Below are positions 11,087 to 25,900 of a stretch of 64,000 bases of DNA, piece by piece. Numbering within the stretch: position 1 is the stretch's first letter; each line of letters begins with the position of its first letter. The notes beneath the pieces are model-generated. The model saw only the letters and a program-made list of their open reading frames with translations. It was not told where the DNA came from and made no database searches. The DNA is from Rhynchopus sp. YZ270_cl-10 (taxonomy: Eukaryota; Euglenozoa; Diplonemea; Diplonemida; Diplonemidae): contig OZ037845.1 in assembly GCA_964035575.1 (NCBI GenBank), positions 1,302,001 through 1,366,000 on the forward strand, read 5' to 3'. A program made the position numbers and the translations under genes.

Positions 11087-11119
11087 GGTACACTGTCACG
11101 AGAGGGCTTTGTATTTCAA
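11087..11119 (+). repeat. Type B hairpin repeat, copy 2
   Basis: GGTACACTGTCACGAGAG followed by GGCTTTGTATTTCAA is identical over about 30 bases to the copy at 13143. TACA pairs with TGTA and GTC with GGC around ACGAGAG. Confidence 0.65.
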
Positions 11120-12259
11120 TTTTTTTTGGCGCCTGCTCATTGCAGCCTTCAAATTTTTTGGTTTTTTTTTGGGCATGGGTGAGGGTTTCTCAATGAAAAG
11201 GGGGGGTTTTTTTCTATGTGAATTGTGAACAGTGTCTTTGAATTGAAAAAAATTATATTGTGAAAAAAAATAAAGCACATCTTTTTGTGCAAAAAAAAAC
11301 TCTTATAGCTCAAGATAAAATGCCTTCCACACATGCAACAGCTTCTCCCCCCCCTACCCCCCCTTCCCTTTTCCCTACACAGTCCACCCCACAGTGTGAC
11401 ACAAACAAGAGTTGAGGATATATGGAACAATCAAAAAATCCTCACCCCTGTATTGGGCAGGTGACTGTTCTTCCCCTTCTCGTTGTTTAGGTGCGCGTTT
11501 ACGTAGAAATATACACGATTCAAACCTTATAAACGGAAAACCGGTATTCCCACCCCTGGATACCGCCAATCGATCCCCTCAGGATTACAGCGTTTTTGCT
11601 TGCTCCCTCTCAGGGAACAGACAGAGTCTCGCTGGCTAAAAGAGGACGGTTCCGCGCAGGCCGTGACCCCTCCCTCCCCTCCCTCACAGCCCCCTTCGAA
11701 AACGTTTGTTTATTAGCACTTTTTTTTCAAGTTTTCTTTGTTCTCCTCAGGAAGACAGACAGTATCGATGGTTTTCAAAAAATATCCCCTTTTTCTTGAG
11801 TCGTTTCTTTCCGTTCTTACCCTTTTTTTGGTGGCTAAGCAGAGACTTCGGTTCATCTGTACCAATCTTTCTGTTTCTTTTAAAAGATTTGTGTGGTTGA
11901 AAACCGCATTCATCTGACATTAGTTTTTTTTGTGTTTTTGAACGTTCTTGTGTGCTTTCTCTTCTTTGAATGGAAAGTATATGAAATTGATTTTTTTGCC
12001 TTTTTTTTTGGCGCAGTGCCATTCATTTCTATTACCATCAGTTTCTTTATACCACAAGAATGTAAATGTGTTGCAAAAATTAAAATTAAAATTAAAAAAG
12101 GATGTGGGGTGTTTTTCTTGGTGTGTGTTTTTTTTTTTTTTTTTTTGCCCAGCGGGGGGGGTGAGTATTGCATTATTAGGTGTTTGTTTTGCGAATGACA
12201 GCAGCTCTGTTGCTTTTTCCTTTGTATTTTCAGATTTTTTTTTTTTATATAACGATCAA

Positions 12260-12290
12260 GATGACTAAGCACGAGAGGCTTGTAATCATC
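12260..12290 (+). repeat. Type A hairpin repeat, copy with GATGA outer stem
   Basis: Here the outer 5' arm is GATGA instead of GGTGA and forms only Watson-Crick pairs with TCATC. The inner AAGC and GCTT arms flank ACGAGAG. The change keeps pairing. Confidence 0.55.
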
Positions 12291-13082
12291 CAAAAAAAAA
12301 TTTCCTCCCGAGATGAACTACGTTTGCAAATACGTCTGCACAAGATACACATCATTCATCTTTCAAAAAAAATCCCTCTTTTTCTTTTGTCGGTGACCCC
12401 TCTTGCAGTTTCATTCTTATTCTATTTACTCTAGAAAAAAAGGTGTTTTTGTGGACTCGCCGAGTTTTTTGCGCTAACGAAGAGTAGTATCTTCGGGGGG
12501 TCCATAAAATGTCGGTATGTGTGGGTAAATGTCGGTGAATGTCTGTTTTTTTTTAAAACCGACATTTTAACGACCACCTTAGGAAATAGTGGAAAAACCG
12601 ATATCTTCCGACATTGTATTGGACCCTCCGGCACAATTTTCTTCTTCCAAAAGGTGAGCGCTTTTAGACCTAGCACAGAGAATTAGTCTTGGTTCTTTCA
12701 ACTGGAGAGGCCTATTTGTCATCTAAAAAAATTTTTTTTTCTTCTTGGTGCGTGCATCAACAACTACCGTTTTTCTTTTTTTTGCACTTTTTTTTTTTTG
12801 TAAGATGTCCTTTGTGTACAGCGAAGCACATTCCGATCCTGCAAAGTTCTCTTTTGAAATGGTTTGTTTGGATTGGGTAGTTGCTGCCCTGTGCACGGTT
12901 CTACTTTCGAATTTTTTTGTAAGCTTAAAAGCGTACCTCCCTTACTCTCTTGTTTACCCTCTTTTGTAAGGTCCATTTGTACGTCACGCACATTACTCTT
13001 TGCGACGAGCCTCAAAACAGGGGGTTATTTTCCATATTACTGTTATTTGACAAGAGCCTCCCTCTCACCAAACCTTTTTTCT

Positions 13083-13113
13083 GGTGACTAGCACGAGAGG
13101 TTCAAGTTCAACT
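13083..13113 (+). repeat. Type A hairpin repeat, degenerate copy
   Basis: GGTGACTAGCACGAGAGG is clear, but the 3' arm has diverged (TTCAAGTTCAAC). It lies 60 bases upstream of a type B copy, the same neighbourhood as in the first kilobase. Confidence 0.4.
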
Positions 13114-13142
13114 TACATTCTTATTAGCCGGTCATGTACCAA

Positions 13143-13182
13143 GGTACACTGTCACGAGAGGGCTTTGTATTTCAAGTCAACC
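13143..13182 (+). repeat. Type B hairpin repeat, copy 3
   Basis: GGTACACTGTCACGAGAG and GGCTTTGTATTTCAAGTCAA are complete. The upstream ATGTACCAA is shared with the copy at 40686, so the repeated unit extends beyond the hairpin. Confidence 0.65.
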
Positions 13183-13928
13183 TTTCTTTTTGTTTCAAAA
13201 CAATGTTATTGTCACAAAAAAAGGAGTTTTTTTCTCTACCGTAGCTCTGTTTTTTAATTTATTTACGAAAAGTGGAGGGAAGGGAAGGGGAGGGGGGAAG
13301 AGGGGAGGTGAACGGGGGGGTTCGAAAAGAAAAAAAAAAATAAATTCTGCTTTTGTTAACTCAAAGTCGCTACTGGTTGCGAGTCCTTGCACAAAAAAAA
13401 AGGGGGGTAGGTGGAGGTGCCGATTTTCTTTATTTCGGACTCGTTTTTCTTTTGCCTTTTTTTTTCTTTTGCTTTTTTTTTTTTTTGCCTTTTTTTGTGT
13501 GTTGATTTTATTATTATTACTTTGCATTACACACGTTTTGCGCTGAAAAGTGAGCACAAAGAAAAAAGAAATGCTATCTGGTCTCGTGGTATTGTTATTT
13601 GTTGTGCGGGAAAGGGGTGGAACCGGTTGCTGGGTTTTTTTTGGGGCAAACGACTCAAAAAACAAAACGCAATGCGGATATTTTTTTTATTTGCTAGAAG
13701 TGTGTTGCAAAAACAATTCCAAGAATTAAAAAAAAAACGAAAACCAAAAAAAAACCTCCCACGTACACAACACCCACTGCCCCTCGCAAAATTCTCAAAA
13801 GTTGTGTTCCAACGACTGCAAAAAAAAGTAAAATACCTCACCTTTAAGCCTCAACCCCGCACTTCTGTACCACTATTACCACCACACCCACCTCAGCAAT
13901 GATATAACACACATAGAGAAGGAAAAAC

Positions 13929-16900
13929 ATGCCCCCTGATTGCGACCCTGATGAGGGCAGTGAACCGGATGATAATGATTTCAGCTTTATTGCCCGTTTG
14001 GAACGTGGTTATCGACAGATTCAGAGTCTTAATCGGGATCAGTTGGAAAGGTTTTTACCGTATCTTCCTGTGGTGAAGATATGCAAAGGAGGGGGGCTCC
14101 GATCTGCGGAGATGATGACACAAAATGTGGAACGTTTTGCGCCTAAACACGTTGAGAGCTTTTTACCCCTTGGATTCGAAAGATTCGTTAAAAGCGCGCC
14201 TTCTCCTCGCAAAATTGGTATTAAACGAGAGAAGAACGCACAACTTCTTCTCACATCTCGCACCGTACGCCGTGAGGTGGGTGGATCCTTTCTTCCTGAA
14301 GGACACGAACGACAGCTGCAAATCGAAGGTCCGGCAACAGAAACAACGATTTGTTTGAGCTCCGTTTTTGCTTCAGAGGTCATTGCAAAGAATGAGAAAT
14401 CATTTGCACCTACCCCCCCTTTGAAACGAAAGGGTACAGCACCACAGGGCAACGCAGCGAGGTCTTCTGTTCGCGAAGCTGCAGGGTGCCAACCTTCCCC
14501 GCCAGCCCTACCGATTTCTGACCACAAAACACTCATGAAACTCTATGAAAACAACGACTCAACACCAAGCGAGAGAATTGGCGGGTTTTATTCACATCAG
14601 CTTGGCTCAAATTCTCCGATACGCATTCATCTAACCCTAGCAGGACGGAGAACACACAACGGCAGTGGAAAGACAAGACAGAGCAATGGGACGAACAGCG
14701 CTTCCGTTTTCTCTGGGGATTGGTCCCGACCTATTGGGGTCAACCTGGTACCACAACCTCCTCCTCCTCCTCCTCCTCCGCCCACACTCTTACTAGAAAA
14801 CGCATCTGCCCAACCAGACTTCGACCTCGACCAAGAACTCATGGACAAGATAAACCTCTATGACCGTCTAGAAGGTTCGCTCCCTCTCGAGCTTTTTGAC
14901 GAAGAACAGAACTATTCAAATGTCCCCGCCCTTTTTCTCCGCAACGACGACCGAGAAGAAGGAGGCATCGCTTGGGTACCGTGCTTGGTGTGCGAAAGAG
15001 ACCCGGTCACATTGTTTTATAATACACTAATTGATAAGGCAGGTGGGCAGGATGCGAGGCAGGTTTCTCGGTATCAGCTGCGGTTCGAGTGGGAGACGGT
15101 AGAAAGCTTCACGCAGAGAGTGGTAGAGCTGAAGGCGCTTCGCAGATCTGCTGAAAGAGTGGTCAGAACCGATTTATTCCTCTCTTTGATGGAAGATGAT
15201 GAGGAGCGGGGGTTGGACAGTGCGGTGTTGGCAAATACCCTGCAAAAAACCGCAAAACGGCTTCACAAACGTTGGGAGGGAAGGGTAAAGCAATATATCG
15301 ACCAAATTGCGGAGGAGCATTTCCTGGCGCTCAGGAGGGCGCGTCTGCAGTATTTTCTGTTGTCCCCGAAGTTTCTTCATCAAATCACTCCGATCGATAT
15401 GTGCACCGACCTCCAAATTGCGTATCCGATTAAATACCCTCCGTTGGAGCCTGACCAGACACGGCGTGCTCGGTTTCTTAATGCAAAAAGCTTTCTTGCG
15501 AAGCATCCTCAGTTTTGTATTTCTACCTTCAAAACTTTGGTGAAAATGGCAGAGGTCTGGGCACCGTACGAAGATCTGTTGTTAGTGTCAATTACAAAGA
15601 AGATGCATATGAGCACAACGATCTATAATATGCTGATTGGTTTTGATGCGTTCTGTGCATTGCAGAAGACCCATTCGCAGGGGGTGGTCAAAAACAAAAT
15701 CAACCGCTGGATGATTGACGTTGAAGGCGTTCTGTTGTCCTCTTTAAAGCAGAAATTCAAGAGCAACTATACCTCAGAGTCTGCATATCGTGCCAGCGAT
15801 TTATCAAAATTCCTCCGAGGCGTTAACTTCAGAATGTGCCAAAGCCTTCGCCAGGTTGTTGCAAATTCGCTTCAAAAGCTGGTAGAATTCTTTGAAAACA
15901 TGGTTGGTACTGCAGATGACGTTACTGCCATGCGAGGTGGGGACACAACATGGACCAATCATTACTACGATTTGGTCGGCCTTCCCCCTTCTCGCCCAGT
16001 CAAGGATGCGCCCCTCTTGGTCCTGGAGTTGACTGTCACATCAGGTATCATAGGATTTGACACCCCCTTAGCAGAACTGCAGACCAAGGTGGTAGATGTC
16101 ATCCACCATGTAGCGCGGTCCGTGTCACGTCTCTCAACCGTCGAAAAGACCTTTCTCTCTTCTCTGGACCTCCCCGAACGGTACATCGACCTGCACGAAG
16201 ATGATATAGTACGGTCTGCAACAAACAGGACAGTCATTTTGATGCAGAAATGCTTACCCTATTTAGAGGCACTGCTGAAGGTGTATGCCCCATTTGAGTA
16301 TTTGTTAAGGGAGCATGACGAAAACCCGGAAACCGTTTTTCAGGATCTATCTACAACGCGGCTTGCAGTGGCGAAGATTGAGTCGCTTTTTGAGCTAAAG
16401 GGGAGGGTGTTGAATTGTACCCCGGACACTGTGTTTTGTTTGTTTGTTGTGGACTGTGCGGGGATTAAGAAGCTTCTTGCGGAGCGTGTTTCTTCTTTGA
16501 TAGACCTTTACCTTAATGTTGCGTCTGAGAAGGTGGTTGGGACTACTCTTGCCGCTTCTGCGCTTTATAATCGACTTTGGACTGAAATTCAACTTCGCCC
16601 GACTACTCCAGAAAGCCATGCGTCTTTTAAGGTAAACACCTTCAAAATGCGTAGCGCACTAGAAAAGGTAGAGAGCGATGACTTCAAGAGGGTGATGTTA
16701 TGGAGAAGCGATGTGCTGGACCGATTCAATAGGGGATTGAAGGACAGCGAGGCGGATGAGGTGTTCAAAATGCAGGAGTGGCCGATGAAGATTCGCGACT
16801 CCTTATCCAACTCTGACGTTCTCTTGGTACAGGAGGAGAAACAATTTATTGTACAGTTGGAATGCGACCGGCGGAATTTGCAGAAAGATTTGAAGACTTA

Positions 16901-19900
16901 CACTATCATGGTAGAAGAGCTTTCTCAAATATCTGACTCAGAGTTGACCGACGTTGCTGCAGAAAAAGCGCAAAAGCTTCAAGACCTCCTCCAAGACTCT
17001 CTCCGCCGTTCCGTTCAATGCCAACGCCATGAACAGATCTTCGGTCTCCCTGCTTCTACCTGGGGTGAAATTAAGCTTCTTCTCGCAAAATCACTTCCAT
17101 TCTATAAGCTCTGGAAAACTGCTTTCCTCTGGACGGAAGAACAGTCACGGTGCTTCGAAACTCCGATTCAATCTTTGGATACCACGAAGCTGCGGCAGTG
17201 TATATCGCAATGGCATCGAGAGACGAGGGTGTCGCAACGTGCTCTTCGTGGGTATCCGGGGCCGAGCGAGGCGGCGCAACGTCTTGGCAGGGAGTTATCG
17301 GTGTTTCACAACCACCTTCCCTGGGTGACGCAGCTGACTGGAGAAGGCATTCGGGTGAGGCATTGGAAGCAGCTTATCGCGGAGCTTGGTTGTCCGAGAT
17401 CGGCTGATATTACTATTGCGCTTTTGATTGAGAATGGGATTGAGTCAAAGCGTGCCTTCGTGACGTCTCTCGCAGAGCAGGCAGCAAAGGAGGCAGAAGT
17501 GGACCTCACCATCGAACGCATGAAGATGGAGTGGAAAGACCAGAAGATGTGGTTCGTTGAGTGGTCCGGCTGTAAGATAATCCATATCGCTCATGCTCAG
17601 GAGCTTCTGATGATTCTCGATAAACACATTGCCTCCACTCAGGTCCTCCGTCTAGCATGTTTACAGGCATTTGAGAACATTGCACGCGATTGGGAAGCCC
17701 AGCTTGTTCTTCTCCAAGATATTCTCACCAACTGGATTTCTCTTCAAGAGACCTGGGCGAATCTCAAACCCGTCTTTGACAATGCGGATGTCTGTGTAGG
17801 GCTGGGCCGTGAAACGAAGAGGTTCCTCAAATCGCATAAGGTGTGGTGTGCGTTAATGAAGGAAGGAGAGTTCTCTGCAAGGCTAATCTCTTTGGGGGAT
17901 GAGTTTTTACAGAGGGTGGTGGAGGTGCATGCTCAGCTGGTTGATGTGCAGAAGGGTCTCGCTACGTTTCTTCAGGTCAAACGCAATGCTTGGCCACGTC
18001 TGTACTGGCTCCCTGACGAGGCAATTCTACAGATGCTTGCCGCTTCTGGGGCAGATCTCAGCTCCGTTGATGAATACCTTCCACAATGCTTAGGAAATGT
18101 CTCAAAACTCATTACAGACGACCGCAAAGCAATCACTGCTGTCGAAACACTTTCCGAGGAGCACCTCACTCTACGCTATGAAGTGCACACCGTAGGCCGC
18201 CCTCTTGACGAATGGCTCTCCTCATTGGACAAAACCATTACCGAAACGTTGATCGCATCGTTCCCAACCTGTGTTCAAGAGCACTCCTCTTTGGGTATGC
18301 GGGAATGGGTCGAGCGGTGGTCCGCACAGCTGCTTCTTTTATGCCTTAAGGTGACGGAGCATAGGGATATTAAAGATTTATTAGAGGTTACAGGGAAGAG
18401 GGGGTTGTCTGCTTTGCATAAGAAGTTGCGGAATGTGGTCAGCGATATCACGGTGTTATTTGACCACGAAGATGGAGGAGGAACCGAAAGCTTTGTCACT
18501 GTAATGCATAAAGATGACGCCAAATCGCAGGCAAACAAACAACAATACGCTGTAGTGAACAACCGCATCCTCTATGAAGCCATGGCCATGCAACACATGG
18601 CCACACGCGACAAAGTAACCGATCTCATAGAAGAAGAATGCGAAACCACCTCCGATTTCTGCTACGCCTACACGATGAAGCACATCCTCAACGAACAAGG
18701 TGTCACCACAGTTGACATCCTCCATGTCTCCCATCCGTACCGTTTTGAATGCCTCGGCATGTCATCACCATATGTTACCTGCTCTGCAAGTGGTCGTGCA
18801 AAACGATTAATCTTCTTCGCCTTTGCAGGGTCCTTCCCCCAGCCAGTTCTTCTGCATGGAACGGCAGGGTGCGGGAAGTATCATCTCTTGAAGGATTTGG
18901 CCACGGAGGTGGGGATGAAATGCGTGTCGCAGTGTTGTTCTCAAGGGACCACCTGGAGGTCGATCAGTAATACCATAGCCGGGGCGATCTCGTCGGGTGC
19001 GTGGTGTGTTTTGTTGAAGATCAATGAACTAACTCCGGCGACGACCAGCTCATTGGCGACTGCGTTGGATAACATCTACACTCAGGTTGCCTTGAAGAGC
19101 GAAGGGGTTGATCTGTTCAATTGGGGCCGCGTAGACACGGATGCAGACTGCAAGCAATCCGCTACTGGAGGCGTTGCACTGCACAAAAGCTTTGTTATCT
19201 CCGGCGTGCAGTCCACCCTACCCCACGGCACGGCGTTGGACCACAGCTTCAGAACACTGTTCCGTCCGGTGTCATTGGTCAAGCCCGACCTAGGTCTCAT
19301 CGCAACGTACAAACTCTTTATCAGCGGCCTCTTCACGCATGCAGAAGAGTTTGGCCCACGCCTCATGACGATTCTTGCTAAATGCACAGGGATCATTGCA
19401 TTGCCTCCCCCTTTGGTGTTGCTGCAGCATATCTGTGCCTGTGTGGTGCTACGGTCGGGTGCTAGGGTGTATCTTGACGACGCTGACACTACTGCAGAGG
19501 CGCAGGAGTTTCGAATTTTCTCGATTGCGTGCTATGTGTGTGTGAAGAAGGTTGTGTCGCTGTTTGAGTTTGATATTTTCAGCAAAACGTTTGAAGTCTG
19601 TTTTGGGAAGGGTCCGTTTGTGCATGAATCGCGTACGGCGATTCCGCAGGCGACGTATTCTACTTTGAATGCCTCCATCGGAAGCGAGCTGGTCCAGAAG
19701 GACGACAAACGGTACATCATGACACCCAGCATCGTTGCCAAGCTGCACGACCTCCATGACACACTGAGTCTGCACTCATGCGTCATTATCGTCGGCAAAA
19801 CTGGCTGCGGAAAGACAATGCTGACAGACGTTCTCTCACAATGCCTCCAAGACAAGGACGACCTCACCACCCACTCCATCGTGCACGGCTCCATGCCAAT

Positions 19901-22900
19901 CAGCACCCTCCAAGGTCGTATCCGTGAAGGTGGACGATGGGAAATGGGTTTGCTCCCAAACATCTTCAGAAAAGCTCATAAATCTGTCAAAACATGGCTC
20001 ATCTTTGACGGACCGTTAGGCGACATAACAGAACGGTTTACATCATTGTGGTCCCCTTCAGCGGATTTTACTACACCACAGCCTTGGGAGAACAGACAGA
20101 AACAGCTTACCCCGGTTAACTATTATGAGTGCATCTCTGGGGAGCGGATTAGTGTGCCAAACAGCTTGAAACATTTTTTTGAATGTCAGGATATGGACAA
20201 TGCGAATCCGTTTATTGTGACCCATTCTTCGCTTCTGTACTTTGGGGATCATAAGGAGTGGAGAGCAGTGCTGAAGGGCGCGTTGCTGGAGATCGCGTCA
20301 CCGTTTGCAAGGTCCACTGTGGACGACTTTTTGCCTCAACTCATCTCCTTTGCGGAGGTAGTCATATTACCTTGTGTAGAATTCTTTGAGCACGCAGAGT
20401 TTGTTGTACCGATACATACTCACGTTTTGATGCGTCGTATCGTTCATATATTTCATGCGGTAGTGGAAAGTCAAAGAATCTACCCGGATGGTGCCGAAGC
20501 GCTTCACGGCTCTGTTGAAGTCCCGCTGGTTCATGCGTTGTGTAGCGTTGTGTACGAAAGCCTTGCAGAACGTCACAAAACGCTGTTTTCTGAGTCGCTA
20601 TGGAAGTGGATGCCGTCGTGGTCGGCACAGCTCATTGCATCGCTCCCGCACGAAGCGCTTCCCATGGAATGCTATGTTGACGAAGGCCGTTGGAGCAAAC
20701 TGACCCACCACCCTATGATAGAATCCTCATTTATGTCCTACCAAGGCGACTACACCACAAAGGACTATCTCCTGCCGTCTGTCGATGCCTTGCGGATTTG
20801 GCACCATCAAGAGATCCTTACTGCGATTGGTGTGCCCTTTGCGATCTCCGGTGGGGCGAGTACAGGGAAAACACGTCTTCTCCATAGGCTCTCAAAGAGG
20901 ATGCAGACTACAGGATTGTTGGTATTTTGTAGTATTTCGCGTGGTTGTTCTGCGTCTGGGTTTCAACAGAGTGTTGCCTTAAAGATGACTAGACGGCGTA
21001 GTGTGGTGCTAGGACCGCCTTTGGGGAAGAAATGTGTTATTGTAGTGGATGATCTGCACCTAGCGTCCACTGCAACGCATGAGAACGAAGGTGGGTCCCT
21101 CCATGAGCTTTTGGTGTCGGTGTTGAAGTGCAAGAAGTGGTGTGACCCTGGAGGTGTGGTGATCACCATTGCGGACACATCGTTCCTCGGGTCGTTTCAA
21201 GCTGGGGAGGAGAATTCGGAACGGCTGTTTTCACATTTCGTAATTGGCCACTGTGTGAACGAAATATCCGAAGGTTTTGTAGGGCAGGTCATCAGCAACA
21301 TCATAATGGGATGGAAGGGCGCCAGCAGCTATAACCTTGCTGCCTCGGTGACGGATGTGTTGCTGCGGTGTCATGCCTTCCTGAGGGCCAGCTTCGAGCC
21401 GCGGTCAGATAATTTCTTTATCTGGAGTGTGGAAGACCTTTTTGCGATAGTACGAAGCGTTGTGTCGCATCCTTCGCAGTCCTGTGCAAAAAGCCATCAT
21501 GTGTTGTCGCTGCTTGTGTATGAAATGTATGCAAGAGTAGCAAGGTTTCAGACCTTGGAGCAGCTTCGTATGACGGATGCTAAGGTGTTGGAGATTGTGA
21601 GCTCTGAAATGCATGTGCAGTTTGCGGATACAGCACTGCGGCCGTCGCAGCTGTCGTTTACTGTGGTGGAGAAAGGGGGGCTGTCGGCGTATTCGCAGCA
21701 GATTTCGTTGGAGAATCTTATCAAAAACGTGCAAAGCCATGCTGATGAGTTGCATCTCAAATATGTCGAAGACACTGCCACAGCGACACCAGAGGCGTCA
21801 AAGAAGAAGAACAAACGCGCCAAACGCAAGACCGAGCCTGAAAAAAAAACCGCCATCCAAAAGCTCCGTGTTCTCTCTAGGTACATTCGGTTGAGAGGCC
21901 TATGCGTGGACTCCACTTTAGCGGTTCTGGTGTCCAAGGTGGCGGGGGTGATATCACAGCCTAAGGGGCATGGGTTGATCGCTACTGACCAGGGCGATGC
22001 TGCGTTCACAGCTGTCCAGGTTGCTTCACATGCTGCAGGCTACGTCTGCATCGGCGACTCCGAACGTTCCAACACCACCTGGTGCAGTGTCCTCGAGCAC
22101 ATCTTCGGCGTTGCTCTTGAGTCCTCGACAGGAGTGACCTGGGTGCTCCACGACTATCTACTCTGTGAAGAGCAAATATCAGACATCGCATTAATGGTAT
22201 CATCAGCCGACCTCTGTGGACTCATCTCTGTTGCGCTGCATCAACGACTAAGCCGCAAGCTTCTCGACTCTTCTGGCGGAGAACTCAACAAAAAGCGAGA
22301 GCTCATTGCAGATAAGGTCTCCAATATGGTGCACATCGTGCTTTTGTGCAATGCAGATGTGAACGATACCGACAAAATGGCGCTCATGAAGCGGAGATTC
22401 CCCGCAATCTTCCACGCAACCACCTGTATTGTTGTAAAGGACTACAGCATCTCCCGCACGGCGTGTGTAGCTTATGTGCACTCTTTGTGTAGAATGTATT
22501 CACAAAGGAATCTCTTTCAAATCACCAAATCCGTTTTAGACAGAGTCGCCGAGGCGCTGTACGAAGTCTTCAAGGAAATCGTTGCGCTCCGCCCTGAGGT
22601 GCGTATCAGCCACTTCCGTCTGTTGGCGCGCACCTTCTGCAACCTTCTCGCAAAGGCGTGCGATACGGTGCTCGCAAATTCGCGAGAGTACGGCAGAGTC
22701 CTGGAGCTGGTGGAATGCGTGGCTATGCAGGGCAAAAAGTGTGTTGAGGACGTGAACTATTTGATCACGGTGCTGCAGGATTTGGACACACAGCGGGCTT
22801 CCTTGCTTGAGAGCGAGGCCTCATGGCTTGCAACAGAGCAGGAAAAGCAGGCTGCCTTTGAAGAGCTAGAGTCGTCCTGCTTCAAACGCGTTGAGGAGCA

Positions 22901-25900
22901 CGCTCGGACACGTGAAGAATGCAAACTGCTCCTCGCCGTCGCAGTGCCCGCATTGGAAAGCGCGAAGCAGGGCCTGCTTCTCATCACAGAAAAAGACCTG
23001 GCTGCGATCCGTTGTGTCAACTCCCCTGCACCAGTGGTGAAGAAGGTGATGGAGGCCATTTGCATTGTTCTCAACGAAAAGGTCGACATCCTGACACGCA
23101 CCGGAGGGGGTGCAGGATGGGCGGTGTCACAGCAGTGCCTGACCGACCCTTCTTTCCTTTCAAAGCTGATCAACATCAACCCACGCAAGCTCAGCCCGAA
23201 AGTAGCCGCACAGCTCCGAGCATATGTCACGCATTCGACCTTCAAAGTTGAAAAGGCTAAATCAACAAATCTCGTTGCCATAGAAAAGCTTTGCATCTTC
23301 GCGCAAAAACTCGAGGAATATTTGACTACCGTTGCTACTGTCCAACCTAAACAAGAGATTCTTGAAAAAGACGATGCTACCATTAAGGTCTTGGTCAATG
23401 CACTCGACGCAAAGCGAGACTGCGCAGTCATGGCACGCCACGAACTCGAAGCGGTGCAAAACAAGCTAAACATCCTGTCTTCAAGGTACACTCAGATCTC
23501 TGAGCGCATTGACAACTGCAAGCTGCATTCGACTAATGCGGACTTTTTTTCAAAGCACGTTGAGGCGACGGCGACACGCTGGCGCAAAGAATTCTGCTCT
23601 CACACTGACGACGAGGCTGTGGCGGGCATCACTGTCTGCGCTGCGTACCATTCCGTCTTTTATGCCTCTGCAGTTGGCATGATGCTGATCGAACGCAAAG
23701 ACCTACTGGCCACCGTCGCAGAACACCTCTACGTCCCTGCAACACACAACACCGACGCCAAAGCACCCATCGGCCTGCTGGAAGAAGGTCTCATGAAGGA
23801 TGTCAACGCTGACGCAGAACCGCAGGAAGTGTTTGCAGAGCTGGACGTAGAAGACGCGCTGTTCATGCGACGACGCATACAACGGTGGGTCGACCTAGGT
23901 GTCCTCAAAGACGTGCTCTCCCTAAGGGAGTCCGTAGCTGTCGCAGTAACCACGGTGCTAACCCCGTTCTTCGCAAACCCGCACGGCGCAGCAGAGACGT
24001 GGCTTGCCGCAGCCTACCCAGGGATAAGCCATCTCCGTGGGTCGTCTCCGCTCACCCTCGGAACGATAGAGTTGTGTATGACCTGTGGTGTTCCGGTGTA
24101 TGTGGAAACGGATTCGCTGCCACCAACGTTTCTGCCCCTATTCAGGGTAATAGAGCAAGGTTACGGAAAAATTGGGAATCGGGACATCAAAATTCGGAAA
24201 GGGTTCCGTCTTTTCTTTGTGAAGACGTGCTCGAGTTTTGAGTTGGCAGAGTTTTTGAAGGGTGTGCAGACGGATGTAGCTGATTATGTTATACCACTTA
24301 GCTTTGTTTTACCGCGAGAAGAGTTGCGTGCTGATATATGCAAAGCCGTGTCGGAGTCTATTAGTTGCGAGATATCCGATGAAATTGACACATTAAAGAG
24401 CAAAGTTAATATTGCCTTTAACCACTACGAGCAGGTTTCAAACAAGCTTCTTAAAGCGCTGAAGGAGAATGCCACAAAGGAAAACGTATGGACACCTGAC
24501 GGCGATGCGATAGCAAGCCTGCCTACTGCGGACCTCGACATCCCCCTGGGTGAGGTACAACAAACATCAAAATTGCTCCGCGATTCCGACCTCATGAAAA
24601 ACCTTACAACCGAAGTAAAAGCGGTCGAAACCGCCCTTTCCAACGTCTCCCAAGAGCTCGAAGCGAAGCGAGAATATGAAGCCAAATTGCTTACCCGATT
24701 TGAAGGCTTGGTCACATTGGTGGAGTTGGTGTACACTGCGTTGGATCGAATGGCGAGTTTGAACTCATTGTATAAAATGGGGTTTGCGTTTTTGATGAAG
24801 ATTGTTAGACGTGAAATTCGGTCGTTGTCTGAACAGAAGGGGGAGAGGGTTAGCACGAAGTGGGGAGATGAGGCGGAGGGATTCGCAAAAGATATGTTAT
24901 CAGTGTTGTTTAAGGTAGTGGCCGCAGGGTTGCCGCAGACGCATAGGACGGTGTACGCCTTTTTGATTTGCATTGATTTGGATCGTCTCAACGACGTTAT
25001 TTCCCAGCAAGAATGGGACCTTTTCATTGCCCCACTCAACGAAGTCAAACCTGACCGCAACGCAAAACGCTGTCACATCGAACACGCCATTCACCTCGCC
25101 AAAGCGCATGCCTGCTTCCGAGACCTCCCCTCTGCCATAGAAAAACGCTTCCACGCTTGGGTCCCTTTTCTCGAAGGCCTCGCAGATCCTCCGATGATGT
25201 GGAAAGGCTTTCTCTCTCAATTCCAACTTCTAATTCTCGTAAAGTATATGTCCCCAGCAAGCCTCCCTCGAGCTACATTGAATTATTGTTGCTGTTTCAT
25301 TTCGATGCTACGCCATTCTCACAGCGTGCTGTCGGTGTTTCGCGATGCGTTGTTCTCTCGAGGAATCCGCCCAACATATCCGATTTTATTGCTTCATGGT
25401 GGCGACGCAAATTCTGCCAGAGAAGAACTAAAGAACATTGCATCACAAACCGGAGGATGTAAAGTCATTGTCGTACCATATTCACCTGAGAAAGGCCACA
25501 CCGCGAGGGTACAAGGATTTATTCGAAACTGCGATACCCAAGACCGCACTGCCGATCGAGATGCATTATGGCTTCTTATCAGCGACTTCGACAAATATAA
25601 AGCAAGCGAAATGGAAACCATCTCGAGCATGATCAGCGAAAGCCGTACCGACTCCCCTGACGCCCGATTTCGCGTTTTCTTCGAAGTTCACCTCGATGAA
25701 CACGAACACATCCCTATCTCCCTCACCCGCGTTTCCATTAAGCTATTATCTCCGTCTCCTCCGTGCCTAAAATCTACTATAATAAAGCACCTAGATATCG
25801 GCCCCATCACCCGCCAGGTCTTTTCTAGTGAGGAGCACTGCGATACGTACCACCAAACGCTGCGTATGGTGTCGATAATCCATGGCGTGTTGACCTATCG

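Larger units (their letters stand above)
10983..13928. other. AT-rich spacer with hairpin repeats, no gene seen
   Basis: An AATAAA lies about 25 bases after the PSP1-gene stop and may be its poly(A) signal. The rest is dominated by T and A runs. Hairpin repeats lie at 11087-11119 (B), 12260-12290 (A), 13083-13113 (A) and 13143-13182 (B), with weaker relatives near 11829 and 12803. Open frames are F/K-rich and show no domain. The last 150 bases before 13929 are C/A-rich and probably leader of the dynein-like gene. Confidence 0.55.

Noticed and set aside
13250-13900. Plus- and minus-strand frames of 100-160 residues before the dynein-like gene
   Set aside because: They are F/K/N-rich products of T and A runs, with no domain and no splice-compatible link to the dynein frame.
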